Shown here one piece after another: positions 44,083 to 52,898 of a stretch of DNA of 64,000 nt (position 1 is the stretch's first letter; each line of letters starts with the position of its first letter). The DNA is from Pelagomonas calceolata (lineage: Eukaryota > Sar > Pelagophyceae > Pelagomonadales > Pelagomonadaceae), in assembly GCA_918797485.1 (NCBI GenBank), contig CAKKNE010000001.1, positions 4,712,001 to 4,776,000 on the forward strand, given 5' to 3'. The position numbers and the translations under genes were made by a program. The notes under the pieces are model-generated. The model had not been told where the DNA came from. It made no database searches and saw only the letters and a program-made list of their open reading frames with translations.

Positions 44083-44628
44083 TTGTTTCCCGACACACTT
44101 ACCGTGTTCCCGACGTTTGCCTCCAAGCTCGACGTCACGTACAAACCGGTGGAGTTGTTGGAGGCCACGCTGCTGTCGAAGGAGGACATGATCAAGGCGT
44201 GGACCGTCGCGGCGCAGCCGGGTCCCGCCCGTCGGAACGGCACGCGGCCGACGTTTGTGCTGGCGACGTCCATGCCGCCGAGGAGCGCAGGGATCTACGC
44301 ATTCTATCCGTCTCCGGCCCACTACTGGTTGACGAACATCCAGGGGACGAGTATTAGCAGCCTCAGGTTCATCTTCGAGCCCGTCGGAGTCACCGACCCG
44401 CGCAAGATTAAGTCGGGCACGATGGACCGCCCGGTGACCAACATCACGAAGCCCAGACTGGACGCGCGCTTCGGCACGTCGAAAGCGATTGAGAACGACG
44501 ACTCGGACGACTCGGACGAGGAGCTATTCTTCAAGTACGAGAAGGACCAGCCGGCCGGCGCGATCCTCAAGTTCGTCGTCAACAAATACCTCGAGGCTTA
44601 CGGCACGGACAATCGACGCGTCTCGTGA
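44083..44628 (+). CDS. hypothetical protein lacking an obvious start
   Basis: An open frame of about 180 codons ends RRVS. It includes FASKLDVTYKPVELLEATLL, RPTFVLATSMPPRSAGIYAF, SPAHYWLTNIQGTSISSLRF and an acidic patch (ENDDSDDSDEELFFKYE), which look like an ordered domain plus tail. The first in-frame ATG is at 44188, inside what seems conserved sequence; coding could begin after an acceptor-like TTAG at about 44079 or the 5' part may have been lost beside the inverted repeat. No family recognised. Confidence 0.45.
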   Translation: MFPDTLTVFPTFASKLDVTYKPVELLEATLLSKEDMIKAWTVAAQPGPARRNGTRPTFVLATSMPPRSAGIYAFYPSPAHYWLTNIQGTSISSLRFIFEPVGVTDPRKIKSGTMDRPVTNITKPRLDARFGTSKAIENDDSDDSDEELFFKYEKDQPAGAILKFVVNKYLEAYGTDNRRVS

Positions 44629-44743
44629 GTCCCTTCGGGCAGGGTACTTGCGTTGTACTAAGTGCGATTCTCCATAGCCACAACACCACTACTACAAAGA
44701 CTTCTTACCACCCCGCGCCGCCGCGCGCGCGAGGTACGAGGGA

Positions 44744-45571
44744 CTAGTCCAGGTACATGACCGTCACGAGCTTGTCCATCTCCTTGGCCTCGACGGTCGT
44801 CCGCACGACCGTCTTCGAGTCGTGGTACGCGAAGGCGATGAGGTGCTCCGTCTCCTTCACCAATCTCCGGTTGCAGCGCTTCGAGGCCACGTCCAGAGAT
44901 AGCGCGTCGTTCTCGGGCATCTGGACGACCTGCGTCACCTCCGCGATCAGCTCCTGGCAGTCCTCCGTCTGCTTGCTCCGCGACTGCGGCAGGATTACCG
45001 TTAGTAGCTCCGTGGAGTTCGCGCGCAGCGCGCCGCGGATCGCCGCGGCGTTCGTGCCGGCGGCGCCCGACGTGTAGACGTGGTTCCCCGACAGCACCAA
45101 GGCGTAGCTCAGCAACTCGATGATCTGCTGGTGCAGGTACGAGCAATGCCGCGTGCCCAGAATACAATAAGTCCTATTGGCGGACCCCTGGATCTCGCGC
45201 AGCTCCCTCAGCATGTCCTCCATGCCCGTCGACTTTTCCAGCTGGAGCTGGGGGCTCGAGAAGGGGTCCTCCTTCTCGAGCGTGACGACGCGCGAGTCGC
45301 CCTCGAGCGTCGTCTTCCGCTCGCCGCGGCGCTCGGCGCGCGGCGCGGCGTAGAGCGGCTCGACGCCCCGCTCGGCGCGCGGCGCGGCGTAGAGCTCAAG
45401 CGGAGGCGCCGGCGCGTCTGGCCTGCCACTCGCTTGCGCCTCGCTGTAAAGTTCTATCCTGGCTGTGGATGGCGAGCGTGCCCGCGCCGGGACGTGCGGC
45501 AAAAAGCCGACGCTGCAGCTGATCACGCATAGGACAAGGACAACACCGCTGGGGGGTATCCTCACCTTCAT
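44744..45571 (-). CDS. plastid-targeted SLOG/LOG-like Rossmann protein
   Basis: 275 residues from the ATG at 45571. The leader MKVRIPPSGVVLVLCVISCS has a hydrophobic core and is followed by VGFLPHVPARARSP: a Phe at the predicted cleavage point with a basic, Ser/Pro-rich transit region is the stramenopile bipartite plastid signal. A short repeat, LYAAPRAERRGE, occurs twice at about 65-95. The C-terminal 150 residues resemble the SLOG superfamily (lysine-decarboxylase-like, DprA-related): YCILGTRHCSYLHQQIIELL, VYTSGAAGTNAAAIRGAL, LLTVILPQS and HLIAFAYHDSKTVVRT. Such domains bind nucleotides or nucleotide-derived ligands; the substrate is unknown. Confidence 0.7.
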   Translation of the reverse strand: MKVRIPPSGVVLVLCVISCSVGFLPHVPARARSPSTARIELYSEAQASGRPDAPAPPLELYAAPRAERGVEPLYAAPRAERRGERKTTLEGDSRVVTLEKEDPFSSPQLQLEKSTGMEDMLRELREIQGSANRTYCILGTRHCSYLHQQIIELLSYALVLSGNHVYTSGAAGTNAAAIRGALRANSTELLTVILPQSRSKQTEDCQELIAEVTQVVQMPENDALSLDVASKRCNRRLVKETEHLIAFAYHDSKTVVRTTVEAKEMDKLVTVMYLD

Positions 45572-45980
45572 TTGTGCCGCAAAAACGTGCCGCAAAAGCC
45601 GTCAACCCAGAGCGCGCGGGGCGGTGCTCTGGCTGGCCCAACTCTAATACGGCGCCGGGAGGGCGAGAAGTGACTCGCTGCCGCTTTGTTGGCGTCAAAG
45701 GAGATTCTTGAGGGTGTATGCTGCACTGCGTGCGCCTCAACCTGCTAGCGCGCGAGCAAAAGCCAAAAGCGCGATTCTTGGGGCTAGTGTGTCACATGCC
45801 GCTAGCTGATTTCATTGGCCTGTGCCTTTTGGCAGCCGCTACGCAGCAACACGCAGCATCTGGCCTTCAGCACAGTCGCAGCGCTCGATTTCTGAGCGCA
45901 TCGCTCCCTTAGAGCACTCAGCGGCAGCCAAGGTGTCAGCATCAGGCAGCAGCTTGCGGCAGCTTGCCGCAGCCAGCGCC
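45572..45980. other. head-to-head intergenic region
   Basis: 409 bp between the SLOG gene and the membrane-protein gene, with one palindrome copy near its middle. Several CAGC-rich stretches lie just before the ATG at 45981. Confidence 0.35.
45784..45805. promoter_or_regulatory. CTAGYG palindrome copy
   Basis: CTAGTG, core TGTCACATGC, CGCTAG; 176 bp upstream of the ATG at 45981 and 213 bp upstream of the ATG at 45571. Confidence 0.5.
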
Positions 45981-46895
45981 ATGCCAAGCCTAATCGCTCG
46001 CCTCGCAACCGCCGAGGCCAGCCTGGGCATCCAGCTCGCGCTGCTCGTGCTGCACGCGCTGCTCTGGCACGTCATCACGACGTGGGCGGCGAAGCGCATC
46101 GCGCCGTGGTGCCAGGCGCAGCCCTGGATCGAGCGCTTCCGCGCGCGCGCGGGCGCGACGCTGCGGCGGGGCTACGGCATCCAATTTAAAGACGAGGACG
46201 ACATGTTCGCGCTCGTGACGTTGGTGGCGGCGATCCTGTGCGTGCACCTCACGGGCGGGCTGCTCTGCGTGCCCGCGTTACTGGCCAAGCGTCCTTCATC
46301 ATTAGTTGTGGCGCTGGCGGCGCACGGTTCATTGGTAGAGGCCGGCTGGGAGCTCTCGGACGTTTTTATAAGGGTCACGGGCGTGCTTGGAATGAGGGGC
46401 CCGCGGGGCCGCGCCGAGAACCCGCACGGCCTCGTGTTGTTGTTGCTGTGCCACCACGCCGTCGCCGTGACCATGGTCGTGCCGATGAACGCGAATGCGA
46501 TGCTTCGAACGGATCGCGACTACCACGAGCTGTCGTTTTTGTTGCAGGCGGCGGCGTTCGTCGCCGGCTTCTCCCAGCTTTATGGGTTTACGCTCGACTG
46601 CGACACTGAGCAGGGTCTGCGGCGCATGCGCCTGTCGGTGTTCTTTTCGTGGTTCTCGGCGGTGTGGTCGCGGGGCTACCGGTATCTCATCGTGGCGTGG
46701 CGTTTGTGGCGCCGCGTCTGCGCCACGCAGTCGACGACCATGGCGCTCGGCGGCGCCGTAGGCCTCGCGGGCATGACGCTCTTCAATCTAGCCATAAATA
46801 TAGACACGACGCGGAAGCTCGTCAAGTTCATCAACGTGCGGTCGAACGCCGGCGCCCAGGACGTCTTCGACGGGGCAAGTAAGAAAACAAGGTAG
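45981..46895 (+). CDS. multi-pass membrane protein, possibly TLC-domain
   Basis: 304 residues with about seven hydrophobic spans, for example IQLALLVLHALLWHVITTW, ALVTLVAAILCVHLTGGLL, LLLLCHHAVAVTMVV, LLQAAAFVAGF and MALGGAVGLAGMTLFNLAI. The HH pair followed by Glu in YHELSFLLQ is suggestive of TLC (TRAM/LAG1/CLN8) proteins, in which such residues are conserved; those proteins act in lipid metabolism or sensing in the ER. The match is weak, so function is open. Start chosen at the ATG at 45981 because upstream in-frame codons are low complexity. Its TAG directly abuts the next gene's stop. Confidence 0.55.
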   Translation: MPSLIARLATAEASLGIQLALLVLHALLWHVITTWAAKRIAPWCQAQPWIERFRARAGATLRRGYGIQFKDEDDMFALVTLVAAILCVHLTGGLLCVPALLAKRPSSLVVALAAHGSLVEAGWELSDVFIRVTGVLGMRGPRGRAENPHGLVLLLLCHHAVAVTMVVPMNANAMLRTDRDYHELSFLLQAAAFVAGFSQLYGFTLDCDTEQGLRRMRLSVFFSWFSAVWSRGYRYLIVAWRLWRRVCATQSTTMALGGAVGLAGMTLFNLAINIDTTRKLVKFINVRSNAGAQDVFDGASKKTR

Positions 46896-49800
46896 TTAAC
46901 ACAATCGCTCCCGCGCGGCGGCCTCGAACTCGAGGGATCGCAGGTGGAGCCGGCACGCGTGGAGGTCGCGCGTGAGGCGGCGAGCCTTTTCTGGATCGGT
47001 GGCTTTTGCGAGGGCCTTTACCAGGTCCGCCTCCCGCCGGGCGACGGCGGCGCGGCGCCCGTCGATTGTCGTCTCTGGTTTGCGGTGCCGCGAGCCCTTC
47101 ACGAGCGCGCGGACGCCGGCGGCGACCTCTTCGAGGCCGCGCCGCTGGAGCTGCAGCTCGCGATCAATGGCGGCAACGAGCGCCGCGCGGCCGGGCGACG
47201 ACGGCGCGGTCGATGACTCCTCGGTGGCACCGGCAAGCAAGCGCTGGAGCGCCGCGAGGTCGTCTCGTGGTGGCGTCCGCGCCGGCAGCGTCCGCGCCGC
47301 CGACGTCTGCATCGCCGCGGCGGGCGATCGGGGTGGTGTTCGCGAGCGGGGCGGCGTTCGCGGAGGTGAGCGCGGCGGCGTGCGCTGGGCCTCCTTTGCG
47401 AGTGCGTATTCGCGAGCGGACTCGTTATGCGCCGCGCGGCGGCGCGCCCAGGGCGACGTGTCCCGGCGCGGCGGCGATCGAGGAGGCGACCGCGGTGGCC
47501 GCTGCGACACCGTCTGCGTCCCTGTCGTGCGCGGCGCAGCCCGTGGCGGCGTGCTTTGCTCCGGCGGCGTCGCTTTCTCCGGTGGCGGCTCGTCGACTCG
47601 CGGCGTCGTTTGTGCCTCAGCACGTGGCGGCGTGGTCGGGTCCGATGTGGCGGCGGCCCTCGGCGGCGTTGCTGGCTCCGGTGGCGGCGGAGCCTCGGCA
47701 TGTAGCGGCGTGGGCGGCTCCGACGTGGCGGCGGCCCGCGGCGGCGATGCGCTGGCGTCGTCGTGGCTGCGGCTGCGGTCCGGAGTCGTCACCTTGGGGG
47801 GCGGCGGCGGCTCCTCCATGCTTTGGGCGCGCGCCGGCGGCGACTTCTTGGGGCTCTTCTTCTTGGGACTCATCGAGACGGCAGCTCGGAGTTTGCCCCA
47901 CATTGACTTCTTCTTCTTGGGCGTGGGCGCCTCGGCCGGCGCGGGCGTGGGCGGTTTTGCGGTGGCGACCGGTGGCGGCGGCGGCGCCAAGTCCTCGGGC
48001 GGAGACGAGGGCAAAGCCTGCCGGCGAGCAAGATTGCCCCGCCGCAGGCTCTGCATGCGCACGGCCCGGTACGCCGTCTCGCCGGCGACGGCCGCCGCGA
48101 CCGCACGCGCCTCGACATCGGGTCCCGGCTTCTCGGCCGCTGGCGGTGCGTCGACGCGCGGTGGCACAGGCGCTGTCGCTGCCGTCGCGACGGTCGCCGC
48201 CGGTGACGTCCGGCCCGCCGCTGTTTGAGGCGCGGGCGACTCCGTCTCAGGTTTGAGCGGCATCTCTGCCTCGACCGCGGGCGTCGATGGAGCCGCTGCC
48301 TCGGCAACAGGCACGCGCACGATGACCGCTTTCTTCTTCTTCGCCTTCTTGCGGCGAAGGCTCGGCGGCGGCGTCGCGGAGGTCGGCGCCGCGCGCCGTT
48401 CTGAACGGGGCACGCCCGCCCGCGCCCGCGCGGCGGCGAGCGCCGCCGGCGTCCGGGGCGCGGGCGCAGGTCGCGGCGGCGGCTCCGGCGCGCTCTGGCG
48501 CCACGGCCGCCACGGGACCTTCGATGGCTCCGATGGCTCCGGCGCGGCCGCCGTCCGGCGCGCGATGAGCGTCTCCCGGTGGAGGCGGTGGCGCGCTGCC
48601 GCTTTTGCTTTCGCCTCGCGCGCCGCCGCTGCCTCGGAGGCGAGTAGGTTATGTTGCTCTGCGGCGAGCAGCGACGTCTCCCACCGGACGAGGCGGGCCT
48701 CGCGATTTTGCAGCGACTTGGCGGCGGCGCGAGCCGCTGTTTGCCTCTCCGCTGCGTCGCGCTCGCGCCGTTTGACGCGTTTTTGCTCGACGGCGAGGGC
48801 CCGCTCGCGGCGCCGGACTTCTTCTTTCTCCGTGCGGCGAGCCGCGTCGGCCTTTTTCGACCCGCGGAGCTTCCGCCGGACGACCTTCGCGCGCGCTTCG
48901 AGCGCTTGCACTTTTTTCTCGCGGTCGTCGAGCTGGGCTTTCCGGGCGAGGAACGCGTCGCGCTCCCGTTTCAATGATTGTTCGGTAGCGGCCGCCACTT
49001 TGAGTCGCCCTATCGCAAGATCTAATCCGCGCTTCGCCCGCGCCTCGCACTCCGTCATGGCACGCAGAGCACGTGTCGCGTCGCGCCGCGCCCGCCTCGC
49101 GACCTCGTGCGACCGGCGGAGCCTGTCAGCTGCGGCCGCGGCTCCATCATCCTCCGCTTTGGCGCGCGCCTCGTCCGCGTCCGCTGCGGCGCGCTCGACG
49201 GCAAGTTGCGCGTCCGCGACCTCTCGTGCGGCCCGCCGCCGATCCGTCTCCGCGTCCTCAATGGCGATCTGGGCCACGTGATAGGCGATCTGGGCCACAT
49301 GACACACCCAGCGCCGGAACAGCGTCGCTAGGCTCGTCCGGTGCTGGTACGAGAGGAGCAGGGCGAGGCGCCGGCCTCCGGCAGCGACGTCGGCCAGGCG
49401 CGCAACGCCAAAGCGCCACTCGTGCAGCGCCCGCCCGAGAGCTCCTCTACAGCGTTTCTCGGCGACGGCCGCGAGGGCCGCGGCGCCCGCGCGCGCACTC
49501 GCGCCCGCGTACGTCGTTTCGTCCCCCGAGCCGCTCGAGCCGCTCGGCCAGCGCGGCCCGACGTGCACCGCCGGCTGCTCGTCGACAGGGCTCGGCGGGA
49601 ACCGCGCCGGGCTCGGCGTGTGGCGCTCGTTCGCGGGGCTCGGGAACCGCTCCGGGCTCTCGCGCGGATGCACCTGCGCCCAGCGGCGCCATCGCGCGGC
49701 CGTCGCGTGCGACTCGCTGCGGCGTGCCGCCTGAGCCAGGACCGCGGCGCCGCGCGCCCGATCTGCAGCGGGCGGAGTCGGTGGCCGTCGAGGCCGGCGC

Positions 49801-50198
49801 GCCACCGGCACTCGACGTGGGCCAGGGGCCGCCGCCGCGCCGCGCCACCGTCTTAGGTAGGCCCGGGGGACGATGCTGTTCAGCGCGCGCAGCGTCTCCA
49901 GCACGCCGAGCACGCTCACGGCCCCGCGCCAGCGCTGGAGGGCCGCGCGCTGCGGCGTCCTCGTTAGTATTCGCAGCGCATCGCGCACGGCGACAACCGT
50001 CAGCCCGGGCGGCGCGCGTGGCCGCGGAGTGGCGACGCCCTCGTCGGCAGCTTCCGCTTGCTGTCGCCGCCGCCGCTCGTTTTCCAGCGCCGGCGAGACC
50101 GCTGGGTACGGCGTCACGACGGGCACGCTCGTCCTCGGCTCGCGCGGCGTGCCCTTCCAGGCCTCGAAGCCGCCTTGTCCTCGTCGGGCCTCGTCCAT
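46896..50198 (-). CDS. large Pro/Ala-rich coiled-coil protein with Sfi1-like Trp repeats
   Basis: About 1100 residues from the first ATG (50198). The N-terminal third carries repeated short units with a Leu-x-x-Trp-Arg/Lys look: AALQRWRGAVSVL, AYLRRWRGAAAA, AARWRRWAQV, ALHEWRFGVARL and TLFRRWVCHVAQ. These resemble Sfi1 repeats that bind centrin. A coiled coil rich in Arg/Ala follows (about 320-560), then a long Pro/Ser/Thr-rich region with many SPxK/TPP motifs, and a helical C-terminus (RAALVAAIDRELQLQRRGLEE). A centrosome, basal-body or other centrin-fibre role is inference. Long plus-strand ORFs over this gene are antisense shadows caused by GC bias. Confidence 0.6.
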   Translation of the reverse strand: MDEARRGQGGFEAWKGTPREPRTSVPVVTPYPAVSPALENERRRRQQAEAADEGVATPRPRAPPGLTVVAVRDALRILTRTPQRAALQRWRGAVSVLGVLETLRALNSIVPRAYLRRWRGAAAAPGPRRVPVARRPRRPPTPPAADRARGAAVLAQAARRSESHATAARWRRWAQVHPRESPERFPSPANERHTPSPARFPPSPVDEQPAVHVGPRWPSGSSGSGDETTYAGASARAGAAALAAVAEKRCRGALGRALHEWRFGVARLADVAAGGRRLALLLSYQHRTSLATLFRRWVCHVAQIAYHVAQIAIEDAETDRRRAAREVADAQLAVERAAADADEARAKAEDDGAAAAADRLRRSHEVARRARRDATRALRAMTECEARAKRGLDLAIGRLKVAAATEQSLKRERDAFLARKAQLDDREKKVQALEARAKVVRRKLRGSKKADAARRTEKEEVRRRERALAVEQKRVKRRERDAAERQTAARAAAKSLQNREARLVRWETSLLAAEQHNLLASEAAAAREAKAKAAARHRLHRETLIARRTAAAPEPSEPSKVPWRPWRQSAPEPPPRPAPAPRTPAALAAARARAGVPRSERRAAPTSATPPPSLRRKKAKKKKAVIVRVPVAEAAAPSTPAVEAEMPLKPETESPAPQTAAGRTSPAATVATAATAPVPPRVDAPPAAEKPGPDVEARAVAAAVAGETAYRAVRMQSLRRGNLARRQALPSSPPEDLAPPPPPVATAKPPTPAPAEAPTPKKKKSMWGKLRAAVSMSPKKKSPKKSPPARAQSMEEPPPPPKVTTPDRSRSHDDASASPPRAAATSEPPTPLHAEAPPPPEPATPPRAAATSDPTTPPRAEAQTTPRVDEPPPEKATPPEQSTPPRAAPRTTGTQTVSQRPPRSPPRSPPRRDTSPWARRRAAHNESAREYALAKEAQRTPPRSPPRTPPRSRTPPRSPAAAMQTSAARTLPARTPPRDDLAALQRLLAGATEESSTAPSSPGRAALVAAIDRELQLQRRGLEEVAAGVRALVKGSRHRKPETTIDGRRAAVARREADLVKALAKATDPEKARRLTRDLHACRLHLRSLEFEAAARERLC

Positions 50199-50656
50199 TT
50201 GGGTGCCTTGATCTTGTTTGCTTGTCGCAGTGCCGTCACCTGTTGCTTTGGTCAAACCTGATTTGGTTTTTACGCGAACCTAGGCCGGCAAGGGCTGCCG
50301 CGGGGCCTCGACCGTTCTTTGGAGGGTGCGTGCGACCACTGCGGCTGACTAATACCAACAGGGCAGCGTGGAACGGCTGGCTCAGCCGGCTCAAATTTGC
50401 AACTAGCTGGCTAGTGTCTTTAAACCGCTAGCTGCTGCAAATTTGCAAAGCGCAAGCGAGGCAACAACGTGCGCCATTCCTCGTCTCAAGTCTACGTTCG
50501 GTACCGTTACTACGCCCACCAACACTGTGGCATCGCTTCGCGCCGTCGGAGCGAGCCCCGGCACAGCGCAGCAGCCTTGCACAGGCACTCTACAGCCGCG
50601 CCCACTGCGCTTACCTTTTTGACCGCAGGGATGCGTGCGAGCGATAACAAGCCGTG
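50199..50656. other. head-to-head intergenic region
   Basis: 458 bp between the Sfi1-like gene and the RNase P protein gene, with a palindrome copy near the middle. Confidence 0.35.
50411..50431. promoter_or_regulatory. CTAGYG palindrome copy
   Basis: CTAGTG, core TCTTTAAAC, CGCTAG; 226 bp upstream of the ATG at 50657 and 213 bp upstream of the ATG at 50198. Confidence 0.5.
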
Positions 50657-51214
50657 ATGGACGCTATGCCGAAGGAAATCAGACTGCGCTGCCAGTTTTT
50701 GTGGGAGAGCGCCATGCAATGCGCCGACGCCTCCCCACCGCAACCGCGCACGGCACAAAAACTGCTCCACTCGCTACGACAGCTGACGGCCGCGCACGAC
50801 TGTAAGGTTCCCGACAGCCTGACAAAAACTCTATGCCCGAAATGCTGGGCGCCGCGCATCCCGGGCGTCTCGTGCCGCACACGTACAGCCAAGCGGACGC
50901 GGCGGTCGCCGGCGTCGATGCGCTACGTGCCCGGGAAGACCGGGAAGGGCGGCCACGCGCTCAAGAGCCAGCTCGTGACGACGTGCCTCCTCTGCGGCGA
51001 AATCTCGCGCGCGCCCGGCGCGCCGCGGCCGCCGGCACGCCCACCAAAAAAGCGCGACATGCGCGCGGCGGCCGACGACTTCGTGGCCGTGGGGGCGCCG
51101 CTGCTCCCCGCGCGCGCGCCGAAGCGGCCGGCGCCGCCCGCGCCGGCGCAGCCGCGGAAGCTGCTCGACGCGAAGCCGCGCAAACGGAAGAAGACGGATA
51201 AGAAACCGAAGTGA
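50657..51214 (+). CDS. RNase P/MRP zinc-ribbon subunit (Rpr2/Rpp21/Snm1 family)
   Basis: 185 residues. An N-terminal helical pair (EIRLRCQFLWESAMQCA; TAQKLLHSLRQLTAAH) leads into a zinc ribbon built from LCPKCWAPRIPGVSCRTR and, after a gap, LVTTCLLCGEISR, matching the CxxC...CxxC layout of the Rpr2/Rpp21/Snm1 family. These proteins are subunits of RNase P (tRNA 5' maturation) or RNase MRP (rRNA processing) in the nucleus or nucleolus. The C-terminal tail is very rich in Pro, Ala, Lys and Arg (PRKRKKTDKKPK), consistent with nuclear localisation and RNA binding. Start at the second codon of the open frame, the first ATG. Confidence 0.75.
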   Translation: MDAMPKEIRLRCQFLWESAMQCADASPPQPRTAQKLLHSLRQLTAAHDCKVPDSLTKTLCPKCWAPRIPGVSCRTRTAKRTRRSPASMRYVPGKTGKGGHALKSQLVTTCLLCGEISRAPGAPRPPARPPKKRDMRAAADDFVAVGAPLLPARAPKRPAPPAPAQPRKLLDAKPRKRKKTDKKPK

Positions 51215-51242
51215 AGGGTCTTGGGGAGCCGTTTTTCGCGTG

Positions 51243-51260
51243 CTAGCGGTAAGACACTAG
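51243..51260. promoter_or_regulatory. short CTAGYG palindrome copy
   Basis: CTAGCG, core GTAAGA, CACTAG, the shortest spacing seen; 218 bp upstream of the cytochrome b5 reductase ATG. Confidence 0.4.
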
Positions 51261-51477
51261 CCCGCGAGCAAACACGACACCACGCACTGCTACTTACGAC
51301 ACGGCTCATCCGCGTTGCCCCGAGGATATAGAACGTGTTCGATTGCTGTCAGCATTCGTCTAAGCCCGCACTTGCTGCACACCGTCGCAGCGGTGCAGAC
51401 TTGAGGCACTTATCACCAAAAGCCCCTCGATACTCAAACACCAGCGCGGCCGCCGCGTTGCAGAAAAAACAGCCAGC

Positions 51478-52413
51478 ATGACTTTCCTGGACCTCTCGCC
51501 CGCGTTACTAATACCGCTCATCATTTTTGGGAGCGCCGCGGTCCTGCTCCTCGCCCTCTACCTCGCGAAGCCCAAGCCGTTCCTAGATGGCACGCGCCAA
51601 TCATTAAAGCTGCAAGAGATCAAGGTCCTGAGCCCGGACACGAAGCTCTTTCGATTCGCGCTGCCGTCGGACAAGCACTGTTTTGGCTTGCCCCTCGGGA
51701 AGCACGTCAAGATCTTCTGCCCGAACCCGACGGGCGTCGTCGCGGGCAAGTGGAACGGGCGCGACGACCCGGAAGAAGGTGCGGATGAAATTCAACGGTC
51801 GTATACGCCCACCAGCTCCGAGGCGGATTTAGGAAGAGCTGATTTGGTGATCAAGGTGTACGAAGGAGGGAAAATAGATAGATTCCCGGACGGAGGGAAG
51901 ATGTCCCAGTATTTCGGGAGGTTGAAGGTCGGTGATGCCATCTCCCTGAAAGGCCCCACGGGTAGCATCGAATACCTCGGGCGAGGCAACTGGCAATACA
52001 GCAAGCGCCAGATCAAGGGCATGTCGCATGTGGGCATGCTCGCCGGCGGCACGGGCATCACGCCCATGTACCAGATCGTCCAGGAAGCGCTGAGAGATAC
52101 GTCTGACAAGACCAAGTTCTCGCTCATCTTCGCGAACCAAACCTTGGAAGACATCCTCCTCCTCCCGGAGCTCAACGATTTAGCAGAGAAGCACCCCGAC
52201 CGCTTCACGGTGCACTACACCTTAGATAGACCCGAGGCCTCGTGGGAGGGCTCGACCGGCTTTATTACCGCGGAAATGATTTCCGCGCATTTGCCGCCGC
52301 CCGCTTCTAGTACGCTCATCGTCATGTGCGGCCCGCCGCCCATGATCAAGTTCGCGTGCAAGCAGAACCTCGACGCGCTCGGCTACGACAAGAAGCGGCA
52401 GCTCGCGTTTTAG
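51478..52413 (+). CDS. NADH-cytochrome b5 reductase
   Basis: 311 residues. An N-terminal membrane anchor (ALLIPLIIFGSAAVLLLALYLA) is followed by a flavoprotein of the b5-reductase family. The FAD motif is RSYTPTSS with GKMSQYFGRLKVGD; the NADH-binding part has MLAGGTGITPMYQ and MCGPPPMIKFA near the C-terminus. It transfers electrons from NADH to cytochrome b5 for fatty-acid desaturation and related ER or outer mitochondrial membrane reactions. Length and domain order are normal. A slightly long insert (GVVAGKWNGRDDPEEGADEI) precedes RSYTPT. Single exon. Confidence 0.93.
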   Translation: MTFLDLSPALLIPLIIFGSAAVLLLALYLAKPKPFLDGTRQSLKLQEIKVLSPDTKLFRFALPSDKHCFGLPLGKHVKIFCPNPTGVVAGKWNGRDDPEEGADEIQRSYTPTSSEADLGRADLVIKVYEGGKIDRFPDGGKMSQYFGRLKVGDAISLKGPTGSIEYLGRGNWQYSKRQIKGMSHVGMLAGGTGITPMYQIVQEALRDTSDKTKFSLIFANQTLEDILLLPELNDLAEKHPDRFTVHYTLDRPEASWEGSTGFITAEMISAHLPPPASSTLIVMCGPPPMIKFACKQNLDALGYDKKRQLAF

Positions 52414-52898
52414 TCAGGTCGTCCTTCCGGTGTTGGGTAAGAGTCGCCTCGTAGACTTGAGCGGTCGCGGCGATGGCGTCGCGTCGGTGGCGTCGCAGGC
52501 CAGCGATCCGTCCAGTAGGACCGGCCGCGGGCGCGGCGCGTTTTTGTGCAAGCTCCCATTCACCGAGCTAAGATAGTATTTCGTCCAAGCGGCGCCGGAA
52601 CGTTCCGGTGCGGCCTTTACGGCTGCGGAGAAACTGGAGCTTCGTACGGGGCGTCGGCCAAGTCGAGCGCATACGCCCGAGGTAGTCGCAGCCTAAACGT
52701 TGCACCAGTGAGCGTTTTTGCAATCTGGGCTGCGCCTAGCTATTCTGGTTGCTGTCAGAAGCACAACAGCTTGCAGCGACGCGCGCCGACAGGCCGACGG
52801 CCAACAAAGCAAACTCGCCTTTGCCATTAAAATAATTGCAAAACACGCGCGGCGCGCGGCATCGCATAAGTAGTTGCAGAAAAGGCGCCGCAGCAGGC
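52414..52898. other. intergenic region with an introner core
   Basis: 485 bp. GGTCGCGGCGATGGCGTC at about 52465-52482, followed by GGTGGCGTCGCAGGCCAG, is an introner-type core outside any recognised coding region, perhaps an intron in the 3' UTR of the reductase gene or a remnant. Confidence 0.4.

Noticed and set aside
46972-50431. Several long plus-strand ORFs (up to about 450 codons) over the Sfi1-like gene
   Set aside because: They are Arg/Pro/Ala shadows in frames opposite a long minus-strand frame with consistent coiled-coil character; GC bias removes stops.
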